Of a stretch of 64,000 nucleotides of DNA, positions 36,297 to 48,024 are shown piece by piece. The notes beneath the pieces are model-generated. The model was not told where the DNA came from and did no database searches. It saw only the letters and a list, made by a program, of their open reading frames with translations. Position 1 is the first letter of the stretch; the number at the start of each line of letters is the position of its first letter. A program made the position numbers and the translations under genes. Where the stretch lies: assembly GCA_964019055.1 (NCBI GenBank), contig OZ025209.1, forward strand, positions 11,379,981-11,443,980, in the 5' to 3' direction. Origin of the DNA: Anthopleura xanthogrammica. Lineage: Eukaryota > Cnidaria > Anthozoa > Actiniaria > Actiniidae.

Positions 36297-37161
36297 TCTA
36301 TGAAGTAGATTACGTACGAAATTTACGAAAACAGCCACATTACGAAATTTAAAAAAATCCGATGACCAATCACAGCGCTGAAAATGCTGACATATCGCGG
36401 CACGTGAATAAACGTGAATATTTAGTGCTTCGTTTCTTTTGTTTATACCTCCAGGCTCCTGTAGAAGAAATGTGGAAATCCATACCATCAGAATATCACT
36501 ACCACACTCTTATTGGAATGCTTGTCTTCTCGTTTCTTCTTCTCATAATCGGAAAATTCTCTTCAAGGTAAGGAATAAATATCCTTATTGATTTGAAATT
36601 ATTCTCAAAATAGCCAAAGGACAGATAGGTGAAAGCCATGTAGACTTTTGCAAAGTCCTTCGTCTCCGTATTAGTTAACGCGCGCTGAATAAAGCACAGG
36701 CAACCCAACCCGAACCACAAGCACTGTACGACTTTGACGTTCGCTTTTTCCCCACTTGCTTCGCTCGTGACTCTTTGAGTGACGAGAGGTCGACTTGGAG
36801 CAAGTCTAAAAGCCATATTAGTAGTGTTAAAATTAGAAATCTGTTGTAAAAACCCACCAACGTGGCCGTGATGGCGTAACTTGTAAGAGAAGAATTAAGC
36901 CTTGATTATTTCGGACAGTTTGAAGACAACGTTTTCAAGAAAACAGAAAAGATTGCTGTTGGAGAAACAATCTTTTGTGCAAGGCTATGTCAAGGGGAAA
37001 AAGGTAAGTACAGCCTCCGCATTCCCTCATCCTCATGCTCTCCGTCCTTAGAAAATATTATCCTAGCATCTTTAATAGACCTTAAAGTGCCCTATGGTGA
37101 CTTTCCTGGCTTCGTGTATGCTAAATTATCTGGCTAACAAAAGAAGCATTATTAGCTATAG

Positions 37162-37465
37162 GTCCCTTTCAGTACGTCGGAATCGGCAGCTCAATTTGGA
37201 GGACAAAACAATAGGTTTGAATGGACCATTTTCGAGATGTGCGATCACTTTCAAAAATATCGCAGGCGCGTACATGATCTTGAGGCATTTTCGGGCAGAG
37301 TCAATGGCGCGCGTGATCTTGCCCAAAAATACCTCTTTTTCATGTCTGCGCCTGCGATAATTTTGAAAGCGCTCGCGCATCTCGAAAATGGTCTATTCTC
37401 AGAAGATTGAAATTCTTGTGTTTGGTACTCCAAATTGAACTGCTTTGACGTCACGTGAAAGGGAT
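37162..37465. repeat. Nested MITE pair (duplicate of 12364-12667)
   Basis: The outer CACGTGACGTCA-type ends and the inner GACCATTTTCGAGATG hairpin are both retained. Confidence 0.75.
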
Positions 37466-38330
37466 GTATTGTGTTTTTCGTTTCCTCGGAATTTCATTTC
37501 ACTCATGATATTGTCAAAGATTCGTAAGCTTTGGTAAAGTTTTGATTGATATTTTTATTTATTTAATTCTATCCCTTCACAGGAAAAATTATACAAAGAA
37601 TATCTGCAGCAAAGCGTTGGATCCCATGATTTATGAGCAGGCTCTAAAATGGGTACATTTATATGCATTAAACAGTTATATGACAAATATATCAATATAT
37701 CCCAGCATGCAATTCGATCAGTACTCAATGGTAAAATAAGAAATCATAACTTGGCGGATTGCACGCCACACCCACCTTTCACAATCATCCTTGTATGAAA
37801 CCCAGTCCAGTATACTCAAGATATCCCAGCATGCAACGCGATACTCTTAAAATGTTCAGGGTGAATAGATCTAGTCCGGAGCCGGACCTACTTTTATCAA
37901 TGCGCGCGCGGCTAGGACGAACCGAGTAGTGGAAGGAGACTGGTAAGAATCGTAAAGACTATTTTCATTTTATTTTTGCGATATAAATTAATCAGTTCGT
38001 GAGAAAAGTGGGTTCAGTTCTGGACAAGAATAAATCCTGCGATTCAAAATATCCCATAAAATCATTTTTTCACTCCACTTATTGGTAAAACTTTTTACTA
38101 AACAAAGACTAATTATTACAGATCTAAAGGTTATTAAATGATGAATACTTCAGTGAGTCGAGATAATGTTTTATTTTTATAAAATAATGGCCTTTTAGTA
38201 TTTGTTTGTTCCACTTGAAAATGTAAGCGCATTTTGCAAAGTTTAGGCAATCTTGTTTTCTTCGGAGTCGAAACTACTTGAAACGGTTCAAAATGGTGCA
38301 AAAAATATATAAAGAAATTGAATTGAATAT

Positions 38331-38586
38331 TTGCCCTATTTCACCATGACGTCACAGCTTGTTTACATTGACAAGAATAATAGAAATCTAGGGTAAAACG
38401 TTTTTCATTCGGAATATATTTGGTGTAATATTTAGCTGTCCTCACTTTCCACTATATCATAAACCAAATTTTATTTTTAATTTAATTTAATTTCTGTTGC
38501 TGCTATTTGGCCCCCTCTGGCGACCATCATCCTTAGCATTAAAACAATAGATTGTTTTGATGTGACGTCATAGTGAAATAGGGCAA
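38331..38586. repeat. MITE, TTGCCCTATTTCA-C-ATG ends
   Basis: Complete copy at the position where the first array unit has only the truncated one (13520). Both ends include TGACGTCA. Confidence 0.85.
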
Positions 38587-38633
38587 TTGAATAGCATTTT
38601 CTACGGTTACTAAAAATAGATATATCGCAAAGC

Positions 38634-39006
38634 CTTGTGGGATCGAAATGCGGAAAAATTTTCTAAAAAAAAGCCTTCGACATAGAAAAGAAGATCAATA
38701 TCAGTCGAAAAACTATGGTTTTTCCACGAATTCACCATTCCCCTTATTACGTCTTGATACCACTACCACCAGAATCCTCTTCGAATAATTTTTCTTATTC
38801 AAATGTTTTAACTCCTTTGGAATTAGCAAGATAATGGTCTTAACTAGGCCAACGAAAGGAACTACGAACACGATTCTGTAGAAGTGGTATCAAGGGTAAT
38901 AAGGGGAACCAGAATTAGAAACAACAAGACAAGAAAACATTGTTGCAGCATATTAGCAAGTGTTTTCGGCTTGACTTGTCCGCATTTCAATCCCATAATG
39001 CATCAT
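38634..39006. repeat. Nested foldback element upstream of GPCR 3
   Basis: The outer arms GGGATCGAAATGCGGA and TCCGCATTTCAATCCC are inverted. An inner pair, CCCCTTATTACGTCTTGATA and TATCAAGGGTAATAAGGGG, is inverted too. It is absent from the first array unit. Confidence 0.7.
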
Positions 39007-39686
39007 TGTGACGTCATCCGTGGACAGTGCTGATGAATGGAATCCAGTCCAATCCAATTGAATTAGATAGAATGCACTCTCAGAAGAAATCAATTGTTGG
39101 CCTACCTAATGAAAGTTATTTTGAATATAAATTATTTTAATGAGAAAATTGGCCTAAGAAACAGATTAATAATTTTTTCATACAATTTTGTTGAGTGTAC
39201 TATAAATTAATTTTAAAATAGGAAATTTAAGTGTAAAAGAAAAACCAGTACACCGTAGATAACAAAAAAAATAATTTTACGATCATATTTCAGCAATGTA
39301 TTCATTAGTTACGAATTGTGCTCTCGATTGTGCGTTTTCCTTTAGAAATTAACAGCTTAAAAGTTTAGTTAACAAGGATATCTTTTACAGAGTGTTTGCT
39401 GAGCCAGGCCAAGTATTTGCCTGTTTGAGGAATGATTGATAATCGATAATCTACTTCGACTAAACTGGCACCTCATTGGACACATTTGACCTCTTTTAAA
39501 ACTGTCTCTTAATTTGTTGACATTCCGGCAAGAACAACTTTCTGGAGGTATTAAATATGCTTTATTTTCCGGGTTTCACAAGGTATCTTGTGCTCAGTCA
39601 GGAGAAATGCTGTTGCCTATTTTTAACCTCTTTGACTGGGAGAACTTGAACTATTGAAACCGTCCAGTTCAGTTCAAGAACTTGAT

Positions 39687-39693
39687 TATATAA
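39687..39693 (+). promoter_or_regulatory. TATA-like box upstream of GPCR 3
   Basis: TATATAA 37 bases before the ATG, in the same context as in GPCR 1 and GPCR 4. Confidence 0.35.
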
Positions 39694-39723
39694 CAAAATT
39701 CGAGGAGTACTCAATTCTGTATA

Positions 39724-40800
39724 ATGTGTTCAGTGATTGGTAACAGCACAAATGGAACTTGCTTCCAAAATAAATCGGTCGCCGGTGCCCCTCGATGCAT
39801 TAACCTTCTTAAAACCTACGAGGAACTAAAAGTGTTGCTCCTACTTTTCTATATTGCGGTGATGGTCCTAGCAATCCTTGGTAACACTTTGATCATCTGT
39901 ATCGTGTACTCCAACAAACCATTGAGAAGCTCCACAAACATCTTCATCGTCAACATGGCCGTCTGTGATCTTGGGATACCATTTCTTTTTCTTCCAAAGA
40001 AAATATCCGAGTTGTTTGTTGGTGGTAATGGATGGCTGATACCTGGAGATGCAGGACTTGTTCTCTGTAAACTGCTACCTTTTGTGCACGATGTTTTTAT
40101 TACCTGTTCTATCTTGAGCTTGCTTCTCATCACATATGATCGGTTCTGTGCTGTGATGTTACCACACAAGCGTCATGACTTGTTGTCCAAAAAGGTTGTC
40201 ATCTTCCTGATCTCTTTTGCTTGGATTCTTTCTATGAGCGTTTCCGCTGTTGTTCTAAAAAATTTCCTTGTTATCGACATAAATGGAAAGAGGTTTTGTG
40301 GTGTATTTTGGTATCCTCGATCATACACAGCATATTTTATTACCATGATATTCTTCTACATTATCATTCCCATATTACTCGTAACAATAGCTTATTCAGC
40401 TATCTTCCACAAACTCAAGAAGCAAGTTCTTACCATTGGCGACTCGCTTTCGGACCATCACCGACAACAAGAACATCTCCGACAGAAAAAGATTATCAAG
40501 ATGGCCTTTGCTATTATCTGTGCCTTTGCAGTATGCTGGCTACCCTATGCAATAATGATTTTCATCAGGATCGCATTCATTTTGCCCTCCCCGTCTATTA
40601 CTCCCTGTTGGCTTTGGAAAGGTCTATCAATTTCTTATTATTTCATGGTTCTCGTCTCAGTAACCAACCCAGCAATCTGTTTCATATTTGGCACAGCATT
40701 TCGAGATAACCTGTGGAAAATTTTTCGGCGAGTTTTTGGATGTTGTTTTCCAAGAAGAGTCGAGGTGGTGGATATGGCTATCTCGGAAACCAAATTATAG
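39724..40800 (+). CDS. Class A (rhodopsin-like) GPCR, array copy 3
   Basis: Intronless, 358 aa, and aligns without gaps to GPCR 1 over nearly its full length. It has N-terminal sequons NST, NGT and NKS, the TM2 aspartate, DRF, CWLP in TM6 and NPAIC in TM7. Differences from copy 1 cluster in TM4, the second extracellular loop (VIDINGKRFCGVFW against VYHINGKRFCNAFW) and TM5, the region that usually contacts ligand in peptide receptors. It follows the partial GTPase copy just as GPCR 1 follows the full GTPase gene, which defines the duplicated unit. The ligand is unknown. Confidence 0.9.
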   Translation: MCSVIGNSTNGTCFQNKSVAGAPRCINLLKTYEELKVLLLLFYIAVMVLAILGNTLIICIVYSNKPLRSSTNIFIVNMAVCDLGIPFLFLPKKISELFVGGNGWLIPGDAGLVLCKLLPFVHDVFITCSILSLLLITYDRFCAVMLPHKRHDLLSKKVVIFLISFAWILSMSVSAVVLKNFLVIDINGKRFCGVFWYPRSYTAYFITMIFFYIIIPILLVTIAYSAIFHKLKKQVLTIGDSLSDHHRQQEHLRQKKIIKMAFAIICAFAVCWLPYAIMIFIRIAFILPSPSITPCWLWKGLSISYYFMVLVSVTNPAICFIFGTAFRDNLWKIFRRVFGCCFPRRVEVVDMAISETKL

Positions 40801-42541
40801 CACTGAAACCAAGTGAAGAAGAAAAGAAGGTCCATCATCATAAACAACAACAACAATATGTACAAACAAAATAAAAGAAGGTCAGACGGACTAAATGACT
40901 GAATACAGGGAATGGACGGACGGATGGATGGAAATTAGGCATACATACACAGATTGTAAAGAATTATTTGATTTCTTAAAAAAATCATGTTTATAAAGTA
41001 TCAGAGAACAGAAAAAACACGCTCAGGTCAAACGGCTACGGCCTGGTGTTTCTCTACGACTTCTCTCTTGATCAACAGCTGCCAGTTTGTTTATATCATG
41101 GTGTGCGGGTATGGCAGTCAATAACTTTTCAGCTTGAAATTCAATATTCTATGGAAAGCAAGACTTTGCTTTTGAAAAGAGATATCCATTGAAGTAAAGT
41201 TCACCGAAAATTAAAGATTGAGACAATGAATATATACAATCTACAACTTGACAATTTAAGCGCATTTTGCAGAGTTGAGGCAATCTTATCGTCTTCAGAG
41301 TCAAAACCACTTGAAACATGGATCAAAATGGAGCAATAAATAAATAAAAAATTTGCCCTATTTCACTATGACGTGACAGCTTGTGTACGTAGACAATAAT
41401 CATAGAAATCTAGGGTAAAACTTCTTTCGTTCGGGATATTTTGGTGCAATATTTAGCTGTCCTCACTTTCCACTATATCATAAATCAAATTTTATTTTGA
41501 TTCTTTTTTTGGTTGCTGGCGACGTTGATCCTTAGCGTTAAAACAATAGATTGTTTTCATTTAACGTCATAGTGAAATAGGGCAATTGAATTGAATGGAA
41601 TCCAATCCAGTCCAGTCCAATTGAATTAGATAGAATGCACTCTCAGAAGAAATCACTTGTTGGCGTACCTAATGTAAGTTATTTTAAATATAATTTTTTT
41701 AATGAGAAAATTGGCCTAAGAGACAGAATAATAACTTTTTTTATACAATTTTGTTGAGTGTACTATGCATTAATTTTAAAAAACGAAATTTAAGTGTAAA
41801 AGAAAAACCAGTACACCGTATATAACAAAAAAAAAAATTTTACGATATTTCAGCAATGTAATGTTCGTAATGTTTTGAAAGTAAGTTCTTAAATTGGACT
41901 CGCTTGACGGCTCGTGCAACACTCGTTCCTATTCATTAGTTACGAATTGTGCTCTCAATCGAGCGTTTTCCTTTAGAAATTAACCGCTTAAAAGTTTAGT
42001 TAACAGGGATATCTTTTTACAGAGTGTTTGCTGAGCAAGGACAAGTATTTGCCTGTTTGAGGAATGATTGATAATCGATAATCTACTTCGACTAAACTGG
42101 CTACTCATTGGACAAATTTGACCTGTTTTAAAACTGTCTCTTAATTTGTTGACATTCAAAAAAACTTTCTGGAGATATTAAATATGCTTTATTTTCCGGG
42201 TTTCACAAGGTATCTTGTGCTCAGTCAGGAGAAATGTTGTTGCCTATTTTGAACTTCTCATCGCGCAGAATGAGGGGTCAAATAGGTTTTTTGCATCTAA
42301 TTAAGAGCTTGGAGTGCACTGAGCCAGTGTGAAGTTAATGAGTGGCGGGAGATTCAAATACAGAGAAAATGGTTGAAACTCTGTTAGCAGTGCATCTTCA
42401 ACGCGGTTTTTAGCATTTCTTTGAAAACAAATTCATGACATACATACGGCTTTTGGAAGATTAAGCTTCAAACAATCACATAGAGCTTTTTATTTTGTCT
42501 AGGTCTTAAAAAAACCTACTACCTTGGCAATGACAATCTTA
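40801..42541. repeat. Conserved 3' flank after GPCR 3, with MITE and orphan 5' flank
   Basis: Matches 16158-17698 and 28250-29885. The MITE with TTGCCCTATTTCACTATG ends is at 41353-41585. From about 42020 the receptor 5' flank appears again, followed by sequence shared only with 29640-29885. No coding sequence. Confidence 0.75.
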
Positions 42542-43034
42542 GGGACTTTCAAGTGTATTTTATGGGAAAAACCCAAATCTTTAATATTCATGGCTCTGTA
42601 TCTCTTAAATTTAAAGGCGCGACGACAACATACACACGGCTTCTTGTAGGTCTTGAAATGTACTTAAAATGATACTTGAATTGTAAAAAAGGGCTGAAAA
42701 AAACCCTACGACCTTCTGGAAAAAAACTAAGAATTGTCACTTTAAAAGTTATTTTGAGAGGATTATGCTGATTAGTTCGACAACAACCGCTCGCTCCCGC
42801 TCACTGATCCATTGTTAGTTAATTACTTGATGATCCTGAAATCCGACGTGAGAATCCAGAATACCCAATAGCTTTTAATTCACTGAATTTTTAATTAATT
42901 TATTCCAAAAAAATCAAAGTGTCCCTTAAACAAAGGCCATTCTGCGCGATGTTGACTGGGAGTCAAGTTATAGTCCAGTTCAGTTCAAGAACTTGATTAT
43001 ATAACAAAATTCAAGGAGTACTTAATTCTGTATA
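42542..43034 (+). promoter_or_regulatory. Upstream region of GPCR 4, split by an insertion
   Basis: The last 75 bases before the ATG, including TATATAA at 42998-43004, match the other receptors. The rest (about 42542-42960) is unrelated to the other receptor flanks and looks inserted between the distal and proximal flank. Promoter function is inferred. Confidence 0.4.
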
Positions 43035-44111
43035 ATGTGTTCAGTGATTGGTAACAGCACAAATGGAACTTGCTTCCAAAATAAATCGGTCGCAGGTGCA
43101 CTTCGATGTATTAACCTTCTGAAAACCTCCGAGGAACTAAAAGTGTTGCTCTTACTTTTCTATATTGTGGTGATGGTCCTAGCAATCCTTGGTAACACTT
43201 CGATCATCTATATCGTGTACTCCAACAAACCATTGAGAAGCTCCACAAACATCTTCATCGTCAACATGGCCGTCTGTGATCTTGTGATACCATTTTTTTT
43301 TCTTCCAAAGAAAATATCCGAGTTGTTTGTTGGTGGTAATGGATGGCTGATACCTGGAGATGCAGGACTTGTTCTCTGTAAACTGCTACCTTTTGTGCAC
43401 GATGTTTTTCTTACCTGTTCTATCTTTAGCTTGCTTCTCATCACATATGATCGGTTCTGTGCTGTGATGTTACCACACAAGCGTCACTTGTTGTCAAAAA
43501 AGTTTATCATCATCCTGATCTCTTTTGCTTGGATTCTTTCTATTAGCGTTTGCGCTGTTCTTCTGAAAAATTTCCTTGTTTATCAAGTTAAGGGAAAAAG
43601 GTTTTGTGGTTTATTTTGGTATGATCCTCGATCATACACAGCATATTTTATTACCATGATATTATTGTACATTGTCATTCCCATAGTACTATTGACAATA
43701 GCTTATTCAGCTATTTTCTATAAACTCAAGAAGCAAGTTCTTACCATTGGCGACTCGCTTTCGGACCATCACCTACAACAAGAACATCTGCGACAGAAAA
43801 AGATTATCAAGATGGCCTTTGCTATTATCTGTGCCTTTGCAGTATGCTGGCTACCCTATGCAATAATGACTTTCATCAGCATCGCATTCATTTTCCCCTC
43901 CCCGTCTATTGCTCCCTGTTGGCTTTGGAAAGGTCTATCAATTTCTTATTATTTCATGGTTCTCGTCTCAGTAACCAACCCAGCAATCTGTTTTATATTT
44001 GGCACAGCATTTCGAGATAAACTGTGTAAAAATTTTCGGCGAGTTTTTGGATGTCGTTTTCCAAGAAGAGTCGAGGTGATGGATTTGACTATGTCGGAAA
44101 CCAAATTATAG
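43035..44111 (+). CDS. Class A (rhodopsin-like) GPCR, array copy 4
   Basis: Intronless, 358 aa, closest to GPCR 3. It has the same sequons, TM2 aspartate, DRF, CWLP and NPAIC motifs. One codon is missing after PHKRH (HLLSKK against HDLLSKK), balanced by an extra residue in the second extracellular loop (WYDPRS). Substitutions again concentrate in TM4, the second loop and TM5. No frameshift or stop interrupts it. The ligand is unknown; tandem duplication followed by divergence of the ligand-facing side is a reasonable inference. Confidence 0.9.
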   Translation: MCSVIGNSTNGTCFQNKSVAGALRCINLLKTSEELKVLLLLFYIVVMVLAILGNTSIIYIVYSNKPLRSSTNIFIVNMAVCDLVIPFFFLPKKISELFVGGNGWLIPGDAGLVLCKLLPFVHDVFLTCSIFSLLLITYDRFCAVMLPHKRHLLSKKFIIILISFAWILSISVCAVLLKNFLVYQVKGKRFCGLFWYDPRSYTAYFITMILLYIVIPIVLLTIAYSAIFYKLKKQVLTIGDSLSDHHLQQEHLRQKKIIKMAFAIICAFAVCWLPYAIMTFISIAFIFPSPSIAPCWLWKGLSISYYFMVLVSVTNPAICFIFGTAFRDKLCKNFRRVFGCRFPRRVEVMDLTMSETKL

Positions 44112-45520
44112 AACTGAAACCAAGGAACGAAGAAAAAAAAAGGCCCATCATCATCAACAACAACAACAATATATTCACAAACAAAACAAAAGAACGTCAG
44201 ACGGTAGGACTGACGGACTGAATGACTGAATACATGGAAAGGACGGGCGGATGGATAAAATTAGGCTAAACTCGACATATACAGATTGTATAGAATTATT
44301 TGATGTCTTAAAAAGTCGTTTTTATATCAGAGAACATAAAAAACAAGCTCAAGTCAAACGGCTACGGCCTGGTGTTTCTCTACGACTTCTCTCTTGCTCA
44401 ACAGCTACCAGCTTGTTTATATCATGATGTGCTGGCATGGCCGTCATTAACTTTTCAGTTTGAAATTCAATATTTTAGGGAAAACAGGACTTTGCTTTTG
44501 GAAAGAGATACCCATCGAATTAAAGTTCGAAAATTAAAGATTGAGGCAATATATGCATACAAGCTATAACGTTATGCATGTCATTCAGCCAAACGCGAGA
44601 AAAACGCCAAACGTACAATACTAGTGGATTCTGCCTGCTTTGCACTAAAGTCTTTATTATTTGAGATGCTTGTATCATTAATAAAGGGATGCTAGAATTT
44701 TGTAATTTTTTTTTCGAAAAAATACTGATATTTATATGTCATTTCCCTTGATATCCAGTGTTTACTTTTGTCGATATCATTTGGACAGAAAAAAATATCT
44801 TCGCGTACATCATTGTAAATTTTCTTTCGTTTACAAACAGAATTATAAAACATCTGTTCAGTATAGACAGTGTTGTCTAACTGGCGTCTTTACTGAATTT
44901 AATGAATTAATTTTTCTTCCTCGGTAAAGTCGAGCACTTGCTTTTCATACGAATAAATGTTATCATTTCAGTTTTTTTTTCTTTCATTCAGTACTCTTTA
45001 TTTGCAGGGGCCGCATATCAGCCGTTTTTTAAATTCTCGCAGATTCAGTAGACTGTCATTTTTTATGCTAGTTTGAGCTTACTGAATTCTTAAATTCAGC
45101 GCGTTGAAGAATCCTTCTATTTTGTTTTGTTTTGTTTCTTTTTAGCCCTTTCTTTTTTTTCTTTCTTTCTATATTCTTTATTGCATTTGGGTTTGTTGTG
45201 TGCATTTTTTTCACCTTTTTTAGCAGTTGTTGATTGATATACTTGCTTGTGTTTTAACTAGTTTGCATTTATAAATTCTGAATTCTCTTAATGAGTAAAA
45301 CTTGTTTTCTTTGCTCGAGTTTTCCTTCCCGCTAATGTAAACAAGTCAGAATATAAGCTGTGTTTTGCGCAGTATGACAAAATGCAATAGCACATGACCC
45401 AGTTGATCCAATACCACTTTTTGAGAGATGTTTTTGAGAAGTGCAAGAAGACTCAATATTAGTTTTGTCGATTCAGCTGCCGGTATTTTCAAATTTGGCT
45501 TTGGAAAGTGCCTCTTTCGA
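44112..45520. repeat. 3' flank of GPCR 4
   Basis: The first part matches the flank after the other receptors. From about 44340 to 45515 it is the counterpart of 30215-31375. It lacks the TTGCCC-type MITE. Similarity to the array ends near 45515. Confidence 0.7.
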
Positions 45521-47205
45521 AAACAAATGGTGGAAATCAAGCTTTCAACACAAAAATTCATAACTCAAAAATTTAGATAGCTCTGGAAGCAATTTTCTCA
45601 AGACCACTACTTTAAACATAATTTTCGAAGATTAACTAAAAATATTTTAAGAAGGTTTTAAAAATAAGCTAAAGTTCTGCATCTTGTTAACTCAATAAAC
45701 CGAAAATCGTACTGAAACGACAACAACAAAAACACATAAAACGCTTTTTTTTATAAGTTCTAATAATTACGTTTTTTCCAAACTTTCTCAAAAGATTGAT
45801 TTTTATCTGTTGTTTTAGGAAAAACAAAGAAAAATTTAGAGTCCCGTGCAAAAGTCGTTTTTTTTTGCCCTGTTGAAGTTCAAAACGTGTATGGTTCCTC
45901 AATAAAACTTTGAAGGTTGTTATGCGGTTATAAGCATTTTTTGTGCGCGCGCACATCGTGGGCTCAAATTGAACGGTTCAAAAGTAGTCAATCACCTTAA
46001 TGATTATTAAACAGTCTTTTTTCGGGGGCACTGATGAAAAATCAAAATACATTCCAGAAAAAAACAAAAAAACGATTTTATCAATCGTTCTCGTTGTTCT
46101 GCTAATCCCGATTCATATGAAATGCGTATCACTGTTCGCTTCCATCCTAGACCAATGACTGAAAATCAGATCGACCAATGCTTGACCCAACTTAAGTAAG
46201 TTTGGCTATTGTCCAATTCAAAATCAAGATTGTGGCCTAGAAGAAAAAAAAGCTACTACGAGCCACCTCGAAATCAGATTGAGCAATATATTGCCATAGT
46301 AAGCTAAGACACCAAAAGATGTTTCATTTAACTGATGTTACCAAGAGCAAGGCCTTTGCTATATGCATGTGTAATCATTATCCTTATTAATCTTTCTTAA
46401 CTTCTCTCAACCTCTTCAGTGGTGTGCTTCTTTTAATATACTTGTTAAAGCGCACGTAACCTTTTTTCAAACCATTCAGTACTGATTCTACATGAAGTAC
46501 AGTAAATAGTTGAATGGCAAAATATTTCTTGATTTGAGTGTTGCATCTCGACGTTATAAAGGTTTATACTTCTAATATGTAAATAACTGTGACGTCTACT
46601 AAGGCTTCATTAAATATACAAAATTGATCTGCTTCACACAAACAGAATTTGAAAATCACCATTATTTTACTCATGGTTTACATAAAGGATATTTTAATTT
46701 TTTTTTCTAAAAACGGCCAGTGTTTAGTATTACTAGTTACAACAAATACACTAAAATACCTTAGTAGACGTCACAGTCATTAACACATTGGAAGTATAAA
46801 CCTTTATATCTTAAAGGCGCATTACTCAAATTAAGAAATATTTTGCCATTCAACTATTTACTTCATGTAGAATAAGTATTGAAGGCATTGAAAAAGAAAT
46901 GTTATGTACACTTTGAATATAAACTAAAAGAAACGACGGTACGTCTTCGGTTCGGAAAGCATGCGCGCATTATATTAATAGTAGGTAAACTAAGTGTTTC
47001 AAACTTAAAAGGGGGAGGGTGTATCTTACCCTTGAAAGTAGTAAATAGGCTAATGGAGGTATAAGTGGATCTTATTTCCATAGTTTTAATTCTTTTGTGT
47101 CTGTTTTCTCTATCTAACTATTTCACATCACAAAGGATTATTCTAGAAGCTTCGCGTAGAAGACAAGCAGAAAGGTGTAGAAGCATGTTGTAATAAGTTC
47201 CCTAG
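45521..47205. other. Intergenic, with a large foldback element
   Basis: No gene was recognised. An inverted repeat with arms of about 155 bp occupies 46450-46604 and 46759-46912. The inner ends are GACGTCTACTAAGG and CCTTAGTAGACGTC, and the arms carry TAGTTGAATGGCAAAATATT. The 150-bp loop is AT-rich. Confidence 0.7.
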
Positions 47206-47618
47206 TTAATCAATCGCTTTGCCCTGGTAGCAACTGTTTCTTTGGTAGTCATAGCAACAGTTTGCTGCTTCGCAGTCTTTTGAGTCTTGCTGTGGACAGC
47301 TTGTTCGAGCACCCACGTTTGGCTGATAACACATGGAATCTAAAAAAGAATTACAAAAATAGTAATTACAAATTCAAACATTTGGAACTGATTCCACTGT
47401 GCTCTACCCCGAGTCATCTGCAGAAGCTGAGGCGTCGTATAAACTTCGGACTTTATTACCTTTTTTGTAGAAGCAGGTTCCAGGATGCATAAAGTGAGTG
47501 CTCCAGCCCTCTGACCAGAAACATCGGTCTGGTTTCTTCTCGCAGTCCTCCACCTTCGTCTTACTCACAGCGGCCAAGATTCGTTCTGATTTTGGAACTT
47601 CAACGCATTCCCTAGGCA
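47206..47618 (-). CDS. Trefoil-like (P-type) exons, possible alternative 3' end of the adjacent secreted gene
   Basis: Two minus-strand exons, 47460-47618 and 47206-47339, join in phase and end in a stop. They encode about 97 residues in two cysteine-rich modules. The second (MCYQPN...ARTSCPQQDSKDCEAANCC, then YD...NSCYQ) has the six cysteines, the R-x-x-C and the CC-aromatic-acidic core of a P-type trefoil domain. The first (ECVEVPK..., DCEKKPDRCFW, TCFYKK) has only cysteines 1, 3, 5 and 6. The first exon needs one base from an upstream exon, which fits both the signal-peptide exon at 50783-50834 and the exon at 49467-49529. These may therefore be alternative last exons of that gene, giving a 114-aa secreted form by direct splicing from the signal exon, or a separate gene with an unseen first exon. 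Trefoil proteins are usually mucus-associated or extracellular. Confidence 0.6.
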
Positions 47619-48024
47619 CTATAAAGAATAAAGCACGTTAGAGTAGTTATAATGATGTGCTGTTTGTACGTAGGAGACAACTGATTAAAGCGGCAAAGAG
47701 ACAACTCAACAACAAGGCTAACGAAAGATGCCTGAGCCGTTGGACGACTAACTGCACGTTGAAGTAGTCATTTGTATGACTGTGAAAGTCATATAGACTG
47801 TTAACACTCTTCTCCCTCCATAATCAGTTGAGTCGGGTTTTTCCTAGACCCTTCCACAATCATTTCCTAAACATTGCACTCCCCACGCTAAGGAGAGTAC
47901 AGCGGCCGAGCGAGTGAGTTCAAGCTAGGTTTTTCCATGTTTTTTTTTAACACGTGGGGAGCTGCGGTGACGTTGAAGTAGCGTTTCGGGGAGGGAAAAA
48001 TTCAAATATCGTAAGCGTGACGGT

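Larger units (their letters stand above)
34025..37739 (+). pseudogene. Partial duplicate of the GTPase gene (exons 10-12 only)
   Basis: Similarity to the GTPase gene starts in its intron 9 (9606 matches 34027) and covers copies of exon 10 (35232-35403), exon 11 (36455-36567) and exon 12 (37583-37739). All splice sites and frames are intact; one visible change is K to N near the end of exon 10. Exons 1-9, including the whole G domain, are absent, so the fragment cannot make a GTPase. It encodes only the two membrane segments and the tail. An extra repeat of about 430 bp (34328-34760, with ACTTTATTACTTGTATAGCG) is inserted in the intron. Intactness may reflect recent origin or use as an alternative 3' end. 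Confidence 0.75.
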
